Below are positions 1 through 11,060 of a stretch of 64,000 bases of DNA, piece after piece. This DNA comes from Prosapia bicincta (taxonomy: Eukaryota > Arthropoda > Insecta > Hemiptera > Cercopidae): assembly GCA_036971475.1 (NCBI GenBank), contig JBAIZL010000002.1, positions 329,831,145 to 329,895,144 of the forward strand. Reading direction: 5' to 3'. Numbering within the stretch: the first letter of the stretch is position 1; the number at the start of each line of letters is the position of its first letter. The notes under the pieces were generated by a model. That model saw only the letters and a list, made by a program, of their open reading frames with translations. It was not told the DNA's origin and ran no database searches. The position numbers and the translations under genes are program-made.

Positions 1-110
1 CCTACACCCATACACCTACACCAACACACCTACACCCACACACCTACACCTACACCAACACACCTACACCCACACACCTACACCCATACTCATCTCAACA
101 CGCCCATTGA
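1..110. repeat. CA/CCTA-rich simple tandem repeat
   Basis: Degenerate repeats built from CACCTACACC and CACACCTACACC units run from the window edge to about 110, so the array probably continues outside. The unit is not the insect telomere repeat (CCTAA/TTAGG). A short GTGCGCGTGTGTGT and TATATGTATATA tract follows. Confidence 0.8.
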
Positions 111-1000
111 CGTTCACAAGCCCACAATTCAAACACACGTGCGCGTGTGTGTATATGTATATATTTGTCTTTTTCATATATATTAAAAATGGTGATACTT
201 TTTCTTGTAATATAGTTACTGAATAAAAATATTTCAATTACTAGATTAGTTTTAATTTATATATTTTTGTAAACTTTTCACCATTAAAATAAGTTTTAGC
301 ATCTTAAGGAAAAACAATGATATAACTGAATATAATAAACTTTAAATAATAACAGTGTTATATCATTGTTTTTGCTAAAAATGATAACGCTCATTTTATT
401 TGCGAGAAGCTTTGAAAAATATATAAATTAAATATTTGAAAAAATATTGTATTTGAAGTATAGCCTACATACCAGTATATTTTATTACAAAGGTTTAGTA
501 TCATATCATTAGAATAGGTTAATCTTGTTCTTACACAGATTAAACATAGTATTTCATTAAAAAAAATTAAATTATTTTATTTCTTAAAACTGGTTTCCTT
601 AGGACTTGTAATCTGCAGAGACCAAGAAGCCAGCGGAGATTTGGATCGTTTAAGGAGAAACTAACTTCGGTAATTTTATGACGACCTGTTAGCCAAACAA
701 ATCTCTGTCAAAGTTTTTTTTTTACCTACATTTTGTCTTTATTGTGCTGCCAACTTAAAAACTGTGAAACCAAACTGAACACGCTCAACTGACATTCCAG
801 CGCGTGTTGCGGCTACCAACATAGCGGTGCGAAATATTAAAATCCAATCTAACTAGAACCTGTTATTGCGGCATGGATGAATTCATTGATTTAATGCCTT
901 GATGTAATACACACAGGACATCTGAACATTCGCTGGTAGTCAATCTGTCATCGCCTTGTAATCTGTGATCGGGTAGTTCTGATTTTTTGGTATGCTGTGA
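111..1000. other. AT-rich intergenic DNA, no gene seen
   Basis: No supported coding region. A small perfect inverted repeat (AAACAATGATATAAC near 313 and its complement near 355) is the only structure noted. Confidence 0.6.
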
Positions 1001-1918
1001 CAGGCGCGTATCCAGGGGGGGGGGATAATGGGGCGATCGCCCCCCCCCCCAACCCTCAAGAACTTTGGGTTAAAAATCGACAATATATGATTAAATTAGG
1101 ACTTTCTATTAAATTAGACTTTTACTTAAGTTAATTCGTATTTTATTGTAAAATAAAATTTTAATTTTTAATTTGAAAATGTGACACGTTCCCTCGGCAT
1201 ACTTTCGTAAACGTCTAAACGTTTTAACAACAGATAGCGCTAGTGAAGCTTAGTCTCGAACATATGATTTTCAGGGTTCCTGCATGATCTGTCGCGGGAT
1301 TTTTCCTGGCAGGGTTTCTTTCTTGCCAGGTTTTTTCATCCCGCTCTTAGCGCGACACTTACCGTACTGTTTCATTTCACTATCTCCTGATTCTCCATGG
1401 AAAGAGCTTATGAGCTTGGTACATGGGCAATCAATCCCGTTTCCTTCATTCGCGGTAAGGATACTAACCGCATGCGCATGTGAGACGGAGGTAGCTCGCT
1501 AGAGGTTGGCTGCCACGAGGGCTGGGCGGGTTTTGGGGGCTCAGACCCGGGTAAAAAAAAAAAACATATGATTTTCAATACGTAATTTTGCAAGCGTAAT
1601 ATTCGCAGTTGAGTCCGGAATTGTTCGTGTTGGAAGAATAACTACTTATATTAATTAATAAACCATTTTTATAGTAATAGCTTATTATGAAATTAATAAT
1701 ATTCTGTAGCCATAAGTGTTATCGAAACTGGAATAATTATTTATTAATAAGTCTAATTTGCTACGAATCTTTATCACGTTACCGATTTCTAACGCAAGCG
1801 TAGAAAGAACTTTTTCTGTTTTATGTTTATGCATACACGCGCGCGCACACACACATATTATATATATAATGCATCGATCGCTCCCCCCCCCCAAAGCAAG
1901 TCGCTGGATACGCGCCTG
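1001..1918 (+). mobile_element. Degenerate hAT-family transposon
   Basis: Terminal inverted repeats CAGGCGCGTATCCAG (1001) and CTGGATACGCGCCTG (ending 1918) face each other, each followed inward by a long G or C run and a GATCG-containing stretch. Inside, near 1758-1825 on the plus strand, the translation LPISNASVERTFS matches the C-terminal dimerisation signature of hAT transposases (LP-S-ASVER-FS). No longer reading frame survives, so it is a dead internally deleted copy. TGTGA adjoins both ends, but the usual 8-bp hAT duplication is not visible. A retroposon sits inside it. Confidence 0.75.
1274..1562 (+). mobile_element. Retroposon inserted in the hAT element
   Basis: A GC-richer block of about 289 bp ends in an A run (1553-1564) and is flanked by the 14-bp direct repeat ACATATGATTTTCA at 1260-1273 and 1564-1577. 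Target duplication plus a poly(A) tail is the mark of LINE-mediated retroposition, so this is a SINE or a short processed retrocopy. No clear pol III A/B boxes and no recognised parent. Confidence 0.7.
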
Positions 1919-2136
1919 TGTGAGGATAACAGACTTATTAGTGGGGGAGGTAAAAGGACCGGGAAGCAGGGAAATTTTTTATCTTGTTTTACTTTTGATT
2001 TTTTTTCACCATGAAGATTGTACACGAAAAATTACTGTTTAGCCTACTGTTTTAGAATAAGAATAAATAAATAACTACATACGAATTCACAAAACAATAT
2101 GCTGTACTTTATTGTCGTACCCGTTTTAATGACTTA

Positions 2137-2312
2137 ATTATGTTATCATCATTAGTGATACTACTACAAATTTACAGCTGCAATCATGATACAAAAATGG
2201 CTGGAACAAAAAATATGATGAAAAAAATGGTTGGAACAAAAAAGATTTGCAGTTGTAAAATTTAGTAGTGTCACTGATAAAGATGACATAAGTCATTGAA
2301 ACGCATATGACA
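2137..2312. mobile_element. Fold-back element with degenerate hammerhead-like core
   Basis: Imperfect inverted arms (GTGATACTACTACAAATTTA near 2154 against a complementary stretch near 2243-2280). The right arm reads CTGATAA (2274-2280), a stem GATGAC/GTCATT, then GAAAC (2298-2302). This matches the order of a hammerhead core with one change in the first box. Probably a Penelope-derived fold-back. Confidence 0.5.
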
Positions 2313-2525
2313 ATAAAGTATATAGTTTTATGTGAGTTCATGTGCTTATGAGAAAATTTTCCAACTCTCAACTTCGACTTTTTTTATTACGAAACAGTAG
2401 GTCTATGGAGAACTATAGTAGGACTAATTTAAAGTAAAATGACTTTTGTTTCATGAGAATGTTGATTATTTCTCCAGAATTAGAGTAATATCTTATAGTT
2501 TAAAAGGTAATATAGTCGGAACCAT

Positions 2526-2747
2526 TTAACTGTCCACTTGGCCTTGAGAGATCGCAATAGGCGGTACGGGAGGTGGAGGGTTGCTTTGAGTCAGTATAAA
2601 TACTTTTACTATAACAAACATGATAAGGACTGTCAAAACACTGGCTTCCATAAGGTCGCTATTAGATAAATTCAATGGTAAATTAGCTTCGGTGTGAAAT
2701 AACAATCTTGAAATGTGTGTAGACATATCGGATGGAGAAGCTGTTGA
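2526..2747 (-). CDS. Possible terminal exon, unknown product
   Basis: On the minus strand an open stretch starts after an acceptor-like TATATATCAACAG and runs about 70 codons to a TAA. It contains one hydrophobic span (about 17 residues, SVLTVLIMFVIVKVFIL) followed by a proline run (PPPPVPP) and a short tail. The splice-like start and the membrane-like segment are suggestive, but no upstream exon was found and no family is recognised. It may be chance or part of a transposon. Confidence 0.18.
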   Translation of the reverse strand, partial: STASPSDMSTHISRLLFHTEANLPLNLSNSDLMEASVLTVLIMFVIVKVFILTQSNPPPPVPPIAISQGQVDS

Positions 2748-2797
2748 TATATAGAACATTCTGAATATGTAACATGTTTTCAGAAGTAGTAGTACAC

Positions 2798-3010
2798 AAG
2801 AAAGCGGGAGTGAGCAAGTGCACGGTTAGCTGGACGTACTATACGTTGTTTGAAAGGTTGCTTGTTACGGGATGGTACCGACTTCAAGGTTAGTGGAATA
2901 TAACGAGAGGAGGTAAATAGTGAAAGTAGGGTCGTCCCTCCCAAGATTGTGGAATGTGCCACGTCACATCCATCTATTCGCAACCTTATGATCACCCTCA
3001 GGCGTTTTCT
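2798..3010 (+). pseudogene. Possible non-LTR reverse transcriptase C-terminal relic
   Basis: The plus strand reads PSLPRLWNVPRHIH around 2930-2975, resembling the LWN-LP segment near the end of many CR1/Jockey-type reverse transcriptases. The surrounding frame is broken by stops and the region is GC-richer than its neighbours. Weak assignment. Confidence 0.25.
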
Positions 3011-3990
3011 TCAAAGATGTCAAAATCAGTGACCCTCAATTAATTGCAAGAATTTTTAGAAGTTTGGCTGTCTGGAAATGTGGAAAAAGAATGCGAGGAT
3101 ATGTACGCGAGTGCTTATCTGCAGTTCGATCTTGCTCTTTCTACCGTCACAATTACAGTATCAGCAATCTCTGCATATTTGTATCACAATTTCAGGTCAA
3201 AGTAACTATTTGAGCTCATATCAGCTTTAGAGTTTTCTTCTTGACGCCTTCAATCTCTTTAACATTACAATGCATTTTAATTTTGGTAATGTAGATTTTA
3301 ATGTTAATATATTGTGCTGTTTGGATACTTTTCATTCTATGAGGGTTCCTCAGGTTGTAACTACTCACAGGTTAGTACAAGATTTTATAGCTGAAGTATA
3401 CCCCTGAAAAGATCTGCAAAGAAGATTATTGTGAGTAACACAGCTTTAGATTTTTAGCAAAGTTCTTTCTCATGAACTGATTCTTGTAACAATTACATTT
3501 TAACAGTTCGGACCTACTGTATGAAGCTAAATTTTATAGATATTGTTGATTCTTGTTTATAGATATTTTATAGATTTGTAGAGTGTGTCAAAGAGATGAT
3601 ATATGTTGGAATAATGTCATGAAAGAGGAAATTAAAGGTAATGTTACCAATATTTAAAATATTATGTTTCCCGTTTATAAATATTCCACTATCTAATGTT
3701 TATTCCATTTTAACTGCTGTTTGACTTGCAAGAAGAAATAGTAATGATAAAACATTGTTTAGCTTTTTGTGATCAACCTTCGTGTATCAAGAGTAAGGAG
3801 ATTGTTGAAAATTGTCTAGATTTTAGAAATGTTTGTATGAGGTTAGACGTGTTTCAACTTTTAATGTCATTTGTGGGATATGTTTGTGGCATAGTAGCAA
3901 GCGGCAGTGGTTTTGAAGGAAATTTCTTCATCATATTTGCAGTAAACAGTGAGGAAATAAGGTTGTCAAGCCCCCGTGTGTTAGGACTGT
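3011..3990. other. Region 5' of the membrane-protein gene, no other gene seen
   Basis: AT-rich, presumed promoter and 5' UTR of the gene starting at 3991. The open frame at 3726-4079 runs over the first coding exon in another frame and is not supported. No core promoter motif could be chosen with confidence. Confidence 0.4.
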
Positions 3991-4067
3991 ATGGTCAGTC
4001 AGTCAGAGATGGGGAGGTTTGGTGGCCCTGGAGGTTTTGCAGCATCTGTCACAGACAATGGCTGCAG
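3991..4067 (+). CDS. Membrane-protein gene, coding exon 1
   Basis: Encodes MVSQSEMGRFGGPGG and the next ten residues, then splits an Arg codon (AG|A) at the donor GTAGGA. Gly-rich start, not a signal peptide. Confidence 0.65.
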
Positions 4068-7000
4068 GTAGGAATATAGGAACAGGGCTTTTGGTAAGGG
4101 CTGGATGTAGGAGAGGTATTTGCAACAACTGTATGGACAGTATAGGACCATTTAAATTTAAAATTCGAAGGAGCTTATGGTGTAGCACATAGCTGTTGCC
4201 TTTGTCTTTCTTCCCTTCTGTCCCTCTGGATTTGTTTAGTGAATACCTACCTCTTTGCCGTAGCCAAGTGCTGATTCTCCTGATGTCCTCAATGCCAAAC
4301 CATGTCTTTCTCTCTACCTTAATTCATGGCACTAACTACATGCAAAGAATGGTTCTCTGAACTCCCTAGTATCCCACAGAGCCTTGTTCTTGTTACAACC
4401 AAAGACAAATTTCATTTTCTCTACATAGACTGTCAGTGTGTATAGTAATCCTATTACAACACTCTTGAGACATCATGGTTGCTATCTTCAGAAATGGGCA
4501 TGTGTATAGCTCCTTTGCTTGGTTAAAGCATCCACTCTCCGATGCCTATCTAGCTAGAGTGTCTCATAATTCAGGTTAGGTTGAGAGAGTGTATTTACCC
4601 AGTTCTGATTAAGTGGCTACAGTGTCTGCCACCAGCTTAGAACTGGTGTTGGCTTTGGCTTTGCCTATAGCTTTTAGAGCTACCTATCAAAACAGATTCA
4701 AATAGTCTAGCCCCTCCCGTCAGCCCCTATTATTCCTTCGTGCATGGATTGATTGTGAACACTTCCATCTGGAAAACTGAAAAGCAGTCCTTAAGATATA
4801 GATAGAAACTGTCTCGGTGCACTCCAACTCCAACTCTCCTTTCATCTTAGAGCCATCCATGAACCAAATATTACCATGTTTTTGAGGTACATTTCATTCA
4901 AACCTCTCTTTCAGCTACGACGAATCAACCTATCATTATTTGGAAAGTCTAAGAATTTTCAAGTTCACAATTTTTCAAATTACTAAAATTTTTTTGTAAA
5001 TCAAGTCTAAGCGTTGGTCTTTCTTTCTGCATGTACATCAGTGACTCGATCCTTGAAGTTCTGGTTATTTGACAGTGTAGTAGAGATTTCTCTATCGGAA
5101 ATTTATTCAAGTTACTTAGACTATTGTTTGTCATTGAGGAAAAGAATATGATAATAGTTCTTTGACTCAAACTTGATGTCACTGGAAAAGTGACGACTAA
5201 ACGAACCAAACGCTTTTTTCGTAAACCTTCTCCATTCCATTATTCAACAAAAACTTTAGCAATGTTTCTTTAGGTAGATCTTTAGCCTTATCAGAGTACA
5301 CATTTTTCAGCTGTTTGATTTTAAAAAATGGGTAGATTTTTAGAATGTTTCCGTTTTGTTATGGGAAAACATTTGTTGTAAGCCTTACAATGGTTTTCAT
5401 TCAATAATTCGGCAAAGTGGAAGTTTTCAAGAACACTAAATCGTGTTTCTATCTGTACCGCGGAGGCATCAATTATTTTATATGCCATTCCTTCAAGGGT
5501 TAACACTAAAAATGATTCTGTTGTCACTATGTTGTTGAGGTCTTTGTTAGAGTCTATATACATATACATTCTCTGTTTCTTTATTTGTCAGATTCGTTAG
5601 GTCGTTTATTGCTTGATTTTTCTTGTGATTGTAGTTACTGACATAAAAGTACATTTTACTTGAAACACCTTGTAATTTATACTCATTTGATCAGTGTAGC
5701 AAACTATCTTATTGGAACACGGCAGGAAGAGAAAGTTTGGATCATCTAATGTTTTCTATAGGACCATTCATTGAATCTCCATCCCATTCTTCATCATTAT
5801 CAACGACGTGCAGAAAAATTTCTTTCAAGTCCTTGAAATGGAATGCTATTTTTAGTGTTGTTCTGGAGTGGAAATTTCATCAAGTTGTGCATGACTGAGG
5901 AAGTTTAAAACCTTTATCTTTCAGAACTTGACTTCTCTTAGAAGATTTGCTGAAATATGTAGAAAGGAAGTCAAATTGTATGTAAAGAGACGGACATTCT
6001 TTATAGTTTTTAATTCATACAAGAGTACCAAATTAAGCTGGTTGCTTAGAAATGTATAAATATCCAAGTGGGCAAACCTGGTTTATGATTGTTTGAACGT
6101 TACTTCTAGAACCTATCACCATAAAAGCTCCGTCCTAAGTCTGACATTAATTTCTTATCTACACCCTAGTTTCTTAAGACATCAAAAATTACAGCAGCCA
6201 GTTCAGTTGCACTGTTATTTTTTGAGACATCATAGAAACCAACAAATCTCTCTTAAACATTATGACCAACACAATACCGAAATATAATGTTCATGTGAAT
6301 CTGACACGATAGTCAATATATTATCCACCTGAAATGAGTCAAACTTGCAAATAAAAAGTTCTTTCTGAAATTCTTCATTCATCACTTGCCTCACAGTCAA
6401 TAATTCCATTCTGGATGTCACTTGAAGTACTTTTATGCCCTGAAGTTGCTCCCTCATGAAGTAGCTGTCTTGGGTTAGCAATTCAAGATGTTGCAAGATA
6501 GTTACCTCTATTTACAGAGTTACTACTCTTATACTCTTGAAAAAAAGTTCTTGTTGTCCAAGATAACACACCAATTGAACTAACCTACTGACAACCTGTC
6601 AATTATGAGTAGCTAACTGAGCCGTGTACCTCACAATCAAGCATCTGTTTAAAACCACCAGTAATTTAACAGTAGTACAAATGGTTCTGCAGGATGTTTG
6701 CTCGAGAGACAGCCATTAACTACTGATCCTTTATACCTCATCCTGTTTCTCCCCTACTCTGTGGGCCCATAGAAATTCACTGTCACAAGTACACTTGTTC
6801 CCATAGTATACCTTTCCTTTTAGTATATGAACTAGAAAATTCCTACCCAAGATTGTACTTGTCTAGAACCTTACAAGTTCACAATATTTTTTAGCATAGC
6901 TGAACACTTATACAATTTTCTCAAAATGTTACAGAACAAACAAGTACCTGAAGAAAAGTGCGGTGACTAGAGTTTGTGCAGTTGGAGGATTTTTCATATC

Positions 7001-8586
7001 TATTCCAGTCTTCCTTACAGGTGAGATATCTTCATTAAGTGTCTTTTGCCCTTGGAATGTATTGAATTTAGGCAACAATTAAAATGTAGAAGAAAATTGG
7101 AAAATATATTATAAAAAAAGATTTAACTAGTAATTAGTATGAGCTTCCTATTCTCTTAATAGTCGGTTATCTACCCACCATCTTGTTATCTATCGACTAT
7201 TTGATTGCCTACCCACTATTTGATTGTCTATCCATTACCTTGTCTATCTGTTAGTTGGTTGTTTACCCACTTCCTGGATGTCTACCCATGTTGTCTATCT
7301 GTTACTTAGTTGTTTACCCACTTCCTGGTTGTCTATCCACTATGTTGTTGTCAATCTACTATTTGGTTGCCTACCCACTATATTGTTGCCCATCCAATAT
7401 TTGATTATCTATTCTGACCTGGTTGTCTATCCATTGCCTTGTTGTCTAACCGTTACTTGGTCGTTAACCCACTTCCTGTTTGTCTATCCACTGCCTTGTT
7501 GTCTATCCATTACATGGTTATTTACCCACTTCCTGTTTGTCTATCCATTCCTTGGTTGTTTACCCACTACCTTGTTTTCTATCTACTATTTGGTTTTGTA
7601 CCAAGTTCAGGATTTTATAAATACAAATTAAGTAGTCTATATGTTTCTTTGATTACAGGAATTATTTTGTATACATTTATTCAGTTCCATTCCACACCTG
7701 CCATTGTGACAAGTGTTTTGATTGGTCTAGGCATTATCTTCTGCGGTTGTGCTATGGTTCACAATGTCTTCGTCTGGCAAAGAGTAAGTATATCTTTAGT
7801 AGGCACATATCACATTCCTCTTCAAGTATTTACATTTTCTGCACTACTATTATATTTTTGCAGAGCTTGTAATAAAATATTGAAAGTGGGAGCTGCTCTA
7901 TATTGCAGAGTTCATATGGCACCTACAATATATTGTTATAGTTATAGTATACTTTGCTTGAGCTTTTCTATAAATATCAAAATTTCAGTTTTTGTTTACT
8001 GAGATTTCTCAAACTTGTAATAAGTATTATGACAATGAATGTGAATATAATTGATTTTATTTCAATCATAAAGTATTTACATGTACTATGTAGTAAGTCA
8101 ACACAATAGTAAATGTATTTTTATGGAATTAATTTTGCTATATTTTATGGAAAAATAATTAAAAACAACAATTCGTACTGCTCAAAATCTACAAAAAAGT
8201 TTTTTTTCACTTCTTTAATAGACATATGAAGCAGTTTTAGACACAATACTTTTTTCTTATATTGCTTGACTGAGTCAAGCATATATAGTCAGCTCTTCCT
8301 TAATTTTTTTAAACTATGCCATTGGTATAAAAAAAGGTTCTTTAGAAGTTTATATTTGTATTTCTCTAATGATTTCTATAATGTATTGTAGGAAAAGACA
8401 TATGCAGTCCGAGCGCTCGCCCAGCAGCAACGGTTGCAGCACCAAGCGTTATCCCAGTTGTCCCATATTGACATGGGAAAACCTCGGGAAGCTAGTGGAA
8501 GTGTCAGTCCTGGAGGTATTCCTCATGCTACGCTGGATCTTAGCAGTGTCACCACCACACCTCACGAACTGTCTACTTTAGTATGA
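3991..8586 (+). CDS. Small two-span membrane protein, four coding exons
   Basis: Joined exons 3991-4067, 6935-7020, 7659-7783 and 8392-8586 (483 nt) give 160 residues and a TGA stop. All junctions are GT-AG with compatible phases (AG|A, G|GA, then in phase). Two ATGs are possible: 3991 is the first after an in-frame TAG at 3982, and 4009 would remove six residues. Two hydrophobic spans lie at about residues 39-62 and 69-94, with basic residues (KYLKKSAVTR) before the first, giving a short hairpin with both ends probably cytosolic. Residues 97-120 are Gln/Leu/Ala-rich (RALAQQQRLQHQALSQ), then a Ser/Thr/Pro-rich tail ends in STLV, which fits a class I PDZ ligand. I do not recognise the family. 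The gene is supported by frame continuity through four exons, hydrophobicity and higher GC in the exons. Introns hold a hAT relic and a minisatellite. Confidence 0.75.
4955..6500 (-). pseudogene. Decayed hAT transposase in intron 1
   Basis: Read on the minus strand, fragments follow the usual hAT order from high to low coordinate: an EICWFL segment (~6240), GYDGAFMVIGSRSNVQ (~6120), FKDLKEIFLHVVDNDEEW (~5800), RFSVLENFHFAELLN (~5440), a DLPKETLLKFLLNN segment (~5260) and the dimerisation signature VVTFPVTSSLSQRT followed by LSNLNKFPIEKSLL (~5100). Many stops and frame changes separate them. This resembles the ZMYM1-like hAT group. It lies antisense inside intron 1 of the membrane-protein gene. 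Ends were not located. Confidence 0.75.
6935..7020 (+). CDS. Membrane-protein gene, coding exon 2
   Basis: Acceptor AAATGTTACAG, donor GTGAGA. Encodes TNKYLKKSAVTRVCAVGG and most of the first membrane span. Confidence 0.75.
7150..7605. repeat. Pyrimidine-rich minisatellite in intron 2
   Basis: About 23 degenerate copies of a roughly 19-20-bp unit, GTTGTCTATCCACTACCTT-like, fill most of the 638-bp intron 2 of the membrane-protein gene. The open frames across it (7224-7631 and the start of 7439-8002) come from the repeat and run through the acceptor at 7658. Confidence 0.85.
7659..7783 (+). CDS. Membrane-protein gene, coding exon 3
   Basis: Acceptor TTTGATTACAG, donor GTAAGT. Completes span 1 (IILYTFIQFH) and encodes span 2 (SVLIGLGIIFCGCAM), ending VFVWQR. 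Confidence 0.78.
8392..8586 (+). CDS. Membrane-protein gene, terminal coding exon
   Basis: Acceptor ATGTATTGTAG. In phase it reads EKTYAVRALAQQQRLQHQ, then a Ser/Thr/Pro-rich tail, and stops at TGA 8584-8586 after STLV. An ATG-initiated frame from 8369 that overlaps this exon is in a different frame and is not used. Confidence 0.78.
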   Translation, partial: EKTYAVRALAQQQRLQHQALSQLSHIDMGKPREASGSVSPGGIPHATLDLSSVTTTPHELSTLV

Positions 8587-8929
8587 ATCTTATGTTAAGA
8601 AGGTAATGTCTCAATGCTGTAGTTAGATTGATGATACATTATCAGGATTTATTTAGGGTTATAGTCTATAATAATATTCATAATAGTTGGGAGAAAAACA
8701 CTAAAATATTGTATGATGTAGTTCTAAATGAAATTATGTATTATCAACATTGCCTTGTTTGGTCTAACCTTTTCCACTTCTGTATAGACATATATACATG
8801 TCATAACTACCTCGGCAACTTTCTACCAAACACATAGATTCCTAAATATGTGTATCAAAATTTTTGTATGTGTTGTCTTTTCCTTTCTGCTTGCTCGTAA
8901 CTGCTAGAATATGTAACCTAATCAGGTAA
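8587..8929. other. 3' flank of the membrane-protein gene
   Basis: AT-rich, presumed 3' UTR. I saw no AATAAA close to the stop; the first clear one noticed is near 9732, beyond the next fold-back element. Confidence 0.4.
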
Positions 8930-9102
8930 AATTATAAGTAATTAATGAGTAACTGAGTGAACTTACTTGCTGATACGTTTCGAAACAATCATTTCATTGA
9001 CGAAGCCGACCCGAGTATCGGTTCGGCTTTGTCAATGAAGTGATTGTTTCAAAACGTGTCAGGAAGTAATTTACTTAGTTACACAATAATTACTTATAAT
9101 TT
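8930..9102. mobile_element. Fold-back element (Penelope-like type)
   Basis: A near-palindrome: AATTATAAGTAATTA at 8929 faces TAATTACTTATAATT at 9087-9102, and in the centre GACGAAGCCGA faces TCGGCTTTGTC. The arms also carry CGAAAC and GTTTCAAAACG boxes like those at other fold-backs in this window. Confidence 0.7.
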
Positions 9103-10730
9103 AATAGTAAATTCAAGATATCTACAACAAGCAACTCAGGTAAAATTTACTAACGTTTTTCATCATGTAGAAGAGAGCACTGAACTGGAGTCAAAATTAC
9201 TGATTGGGTGGTGACACGCAGTTTTATTAGCGATCAGATAAAACCAGGGTTTTTAATTCAGTGCTTAATATATTTTAAGTTAAATTTGCAACTATATCTA
9301 AAAAATATAGTTTGTTATATAATTTATATAGTTTCTTACATGAATTTCTTATATGTATGGGTATAAATATTATAAACAGAATGTATATATTATATTGTAA
9401 TAATTTCAAAGACCTTATAATACCTACAGCCACACATTTAGTCATTAAAACAAGCACATTAAGTTTAATAACATCTTATTTATTCTAGCTTGACATTACA
9501 TAACAGATTATGCTTTCAAAACATCTATGAAAATTCAGTGACAATCTTTAATTTAATTATTAATACGAAATTGTAATACCAAAGTGGAATCTTTAAGGCC
9601 TTTTGTTTTTTTTAATATGACTTATTAAATACAATGTTATTTACTCTCAATTCTCTTGGGTTGTTATTTGTGATCTTTCTATAGTGTACAGTGGTGTAGT
9701 ATAAAAACAACTTGATTAAAATTTATGAAAGAATAAATTTAAATTTATAAGTAATTGACTAAGTTATTATTAAATCTTTCTGTTTGGCTGAAAATACAAT
9801 CTAATAAAAGTTTGTTGTACTTATGTGTAGAGAGTCTCCTGGATTCCACGGTTGCTTTTGGGGTTTAACTGGAAACACTATAACTTCTGCACATGCACGC
9901 ACACTCATGCACACACACACACACACACCTAGTCCACCCATTAACTTATATATATCCTGAGAGATGTGGATACTTATTGCTATTTATTTTATTAATATTT
10001 GAATTCTAAATTTTGAAGGTTATTTTTTAATTCTACGTGTGTCTGAGCAATTTTGTGATATGTTTAATTTCAAGCTCAATAGGAGTTTATCAAAATGTAG
10101 TTTAGATTATATTTTATTTTTTAATTGTGTTGGGTAATTTTTTTGAAATTTCAGTTTTTTAAAATTTTGTAATGTTTTTTTTATTAACTCCATTTTTTGC
10201 TATTTGAAATATAGTGTTTCTGTCCATTTTCTTTCCTGTATTATTAAATGGAACTTTAAACATAATATGGAGCACTTATCTGATTAGGAGAGAAGTGTGA
10301 TATATTGTTTTGTTTGTAGGTTTTCACCTATTCTTATACAAATAAACTTTCCACTACTTTAATTACTCTAAAATTTATAGTTAATGACTTATTTATATTT
10401 TTTCTAAGCAACTTATTAAATTTATCAATGATTTTTATTTACTATTTTAAAAATAATACAATATGTCATGGCAGTAGAGAGAGTGAGCATGACAAACACT
10501 AAATATTTTAAATTAAATTAACATGTTTTGTAGCATAAGAGGTTTACATGTTTTGGAGTTTAAACCCTGGTATTGATAAATACATTTTTTAATCAATTTC
10601 AAAGCCATAGTCTTGAAACAATATGAGCTATCTTTGATTTTGTTTACACTTACATTCTAAACAACAAATAAATGATTATGTCGTTAACCATAAATTAGAG
10701 GTTAAAATTTAAAATACCCATAAAGTGTCA
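9103..10730. other. AT-rich intergenic DNA, (CA)n at 9906-9930
   Basis: No gene recognised. A short CA array (9906-9930) and AT-rich unique sequence only. Confidence 0.5.
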
Positions 10731-10732
10731 AT

Positions 10733-11060
10733 ACAGTTGAAACCCCTAATCAGAAAACAGTTGAAACCCCCAATGTACTAACACAGTAGAAAACCCCAAG
10801 TACTAACACAGTTGAAACCCCCAATATACTAACTCAGTTGAAACCTCCAATGTACTAACACAGTTGAAACCCCCAATGAACTAACACAGTAGAAAACCCC
10901 AAGTACCAACACAGTTGAAACCCCCAAGTACTAACACAGTTGAATCCCCCAATATACTAACTCAGTTGAAACCTCCAATGTACTAACACAGTTGAAACCC
11001 CCAATGAACTAACACAGTAGAAAACCCCAAGTACCAACACAGTTGAAACCCCCAATTGGA
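10733..11060. repeat. 26-bp minisatellite with higher-order blocks
   Basis: About twelve copies of a unit near 26 bp, CAGTTGAAACCCCCAATGTA followed by CTAACA. Variant units (CAGTAGAAAACCCC, GAAACCTCC) recur in the same order about 129 bp apart, so five-unit blocks were duplicated. Confidence 0.85.

Noticed and set aside
1..110. Telomere-like repeat at the window edge
   Set aside because: The CACCTA-type unit does not match the TTAGG arthropod repeat and is degenerate.
7224..8002. Two overlapping plus-strand frames of 135 and 187 codons
   Set aside because: The first is the intron 2 minisatellite. The second is the minisatellite running into true exon 3 and past its donor.
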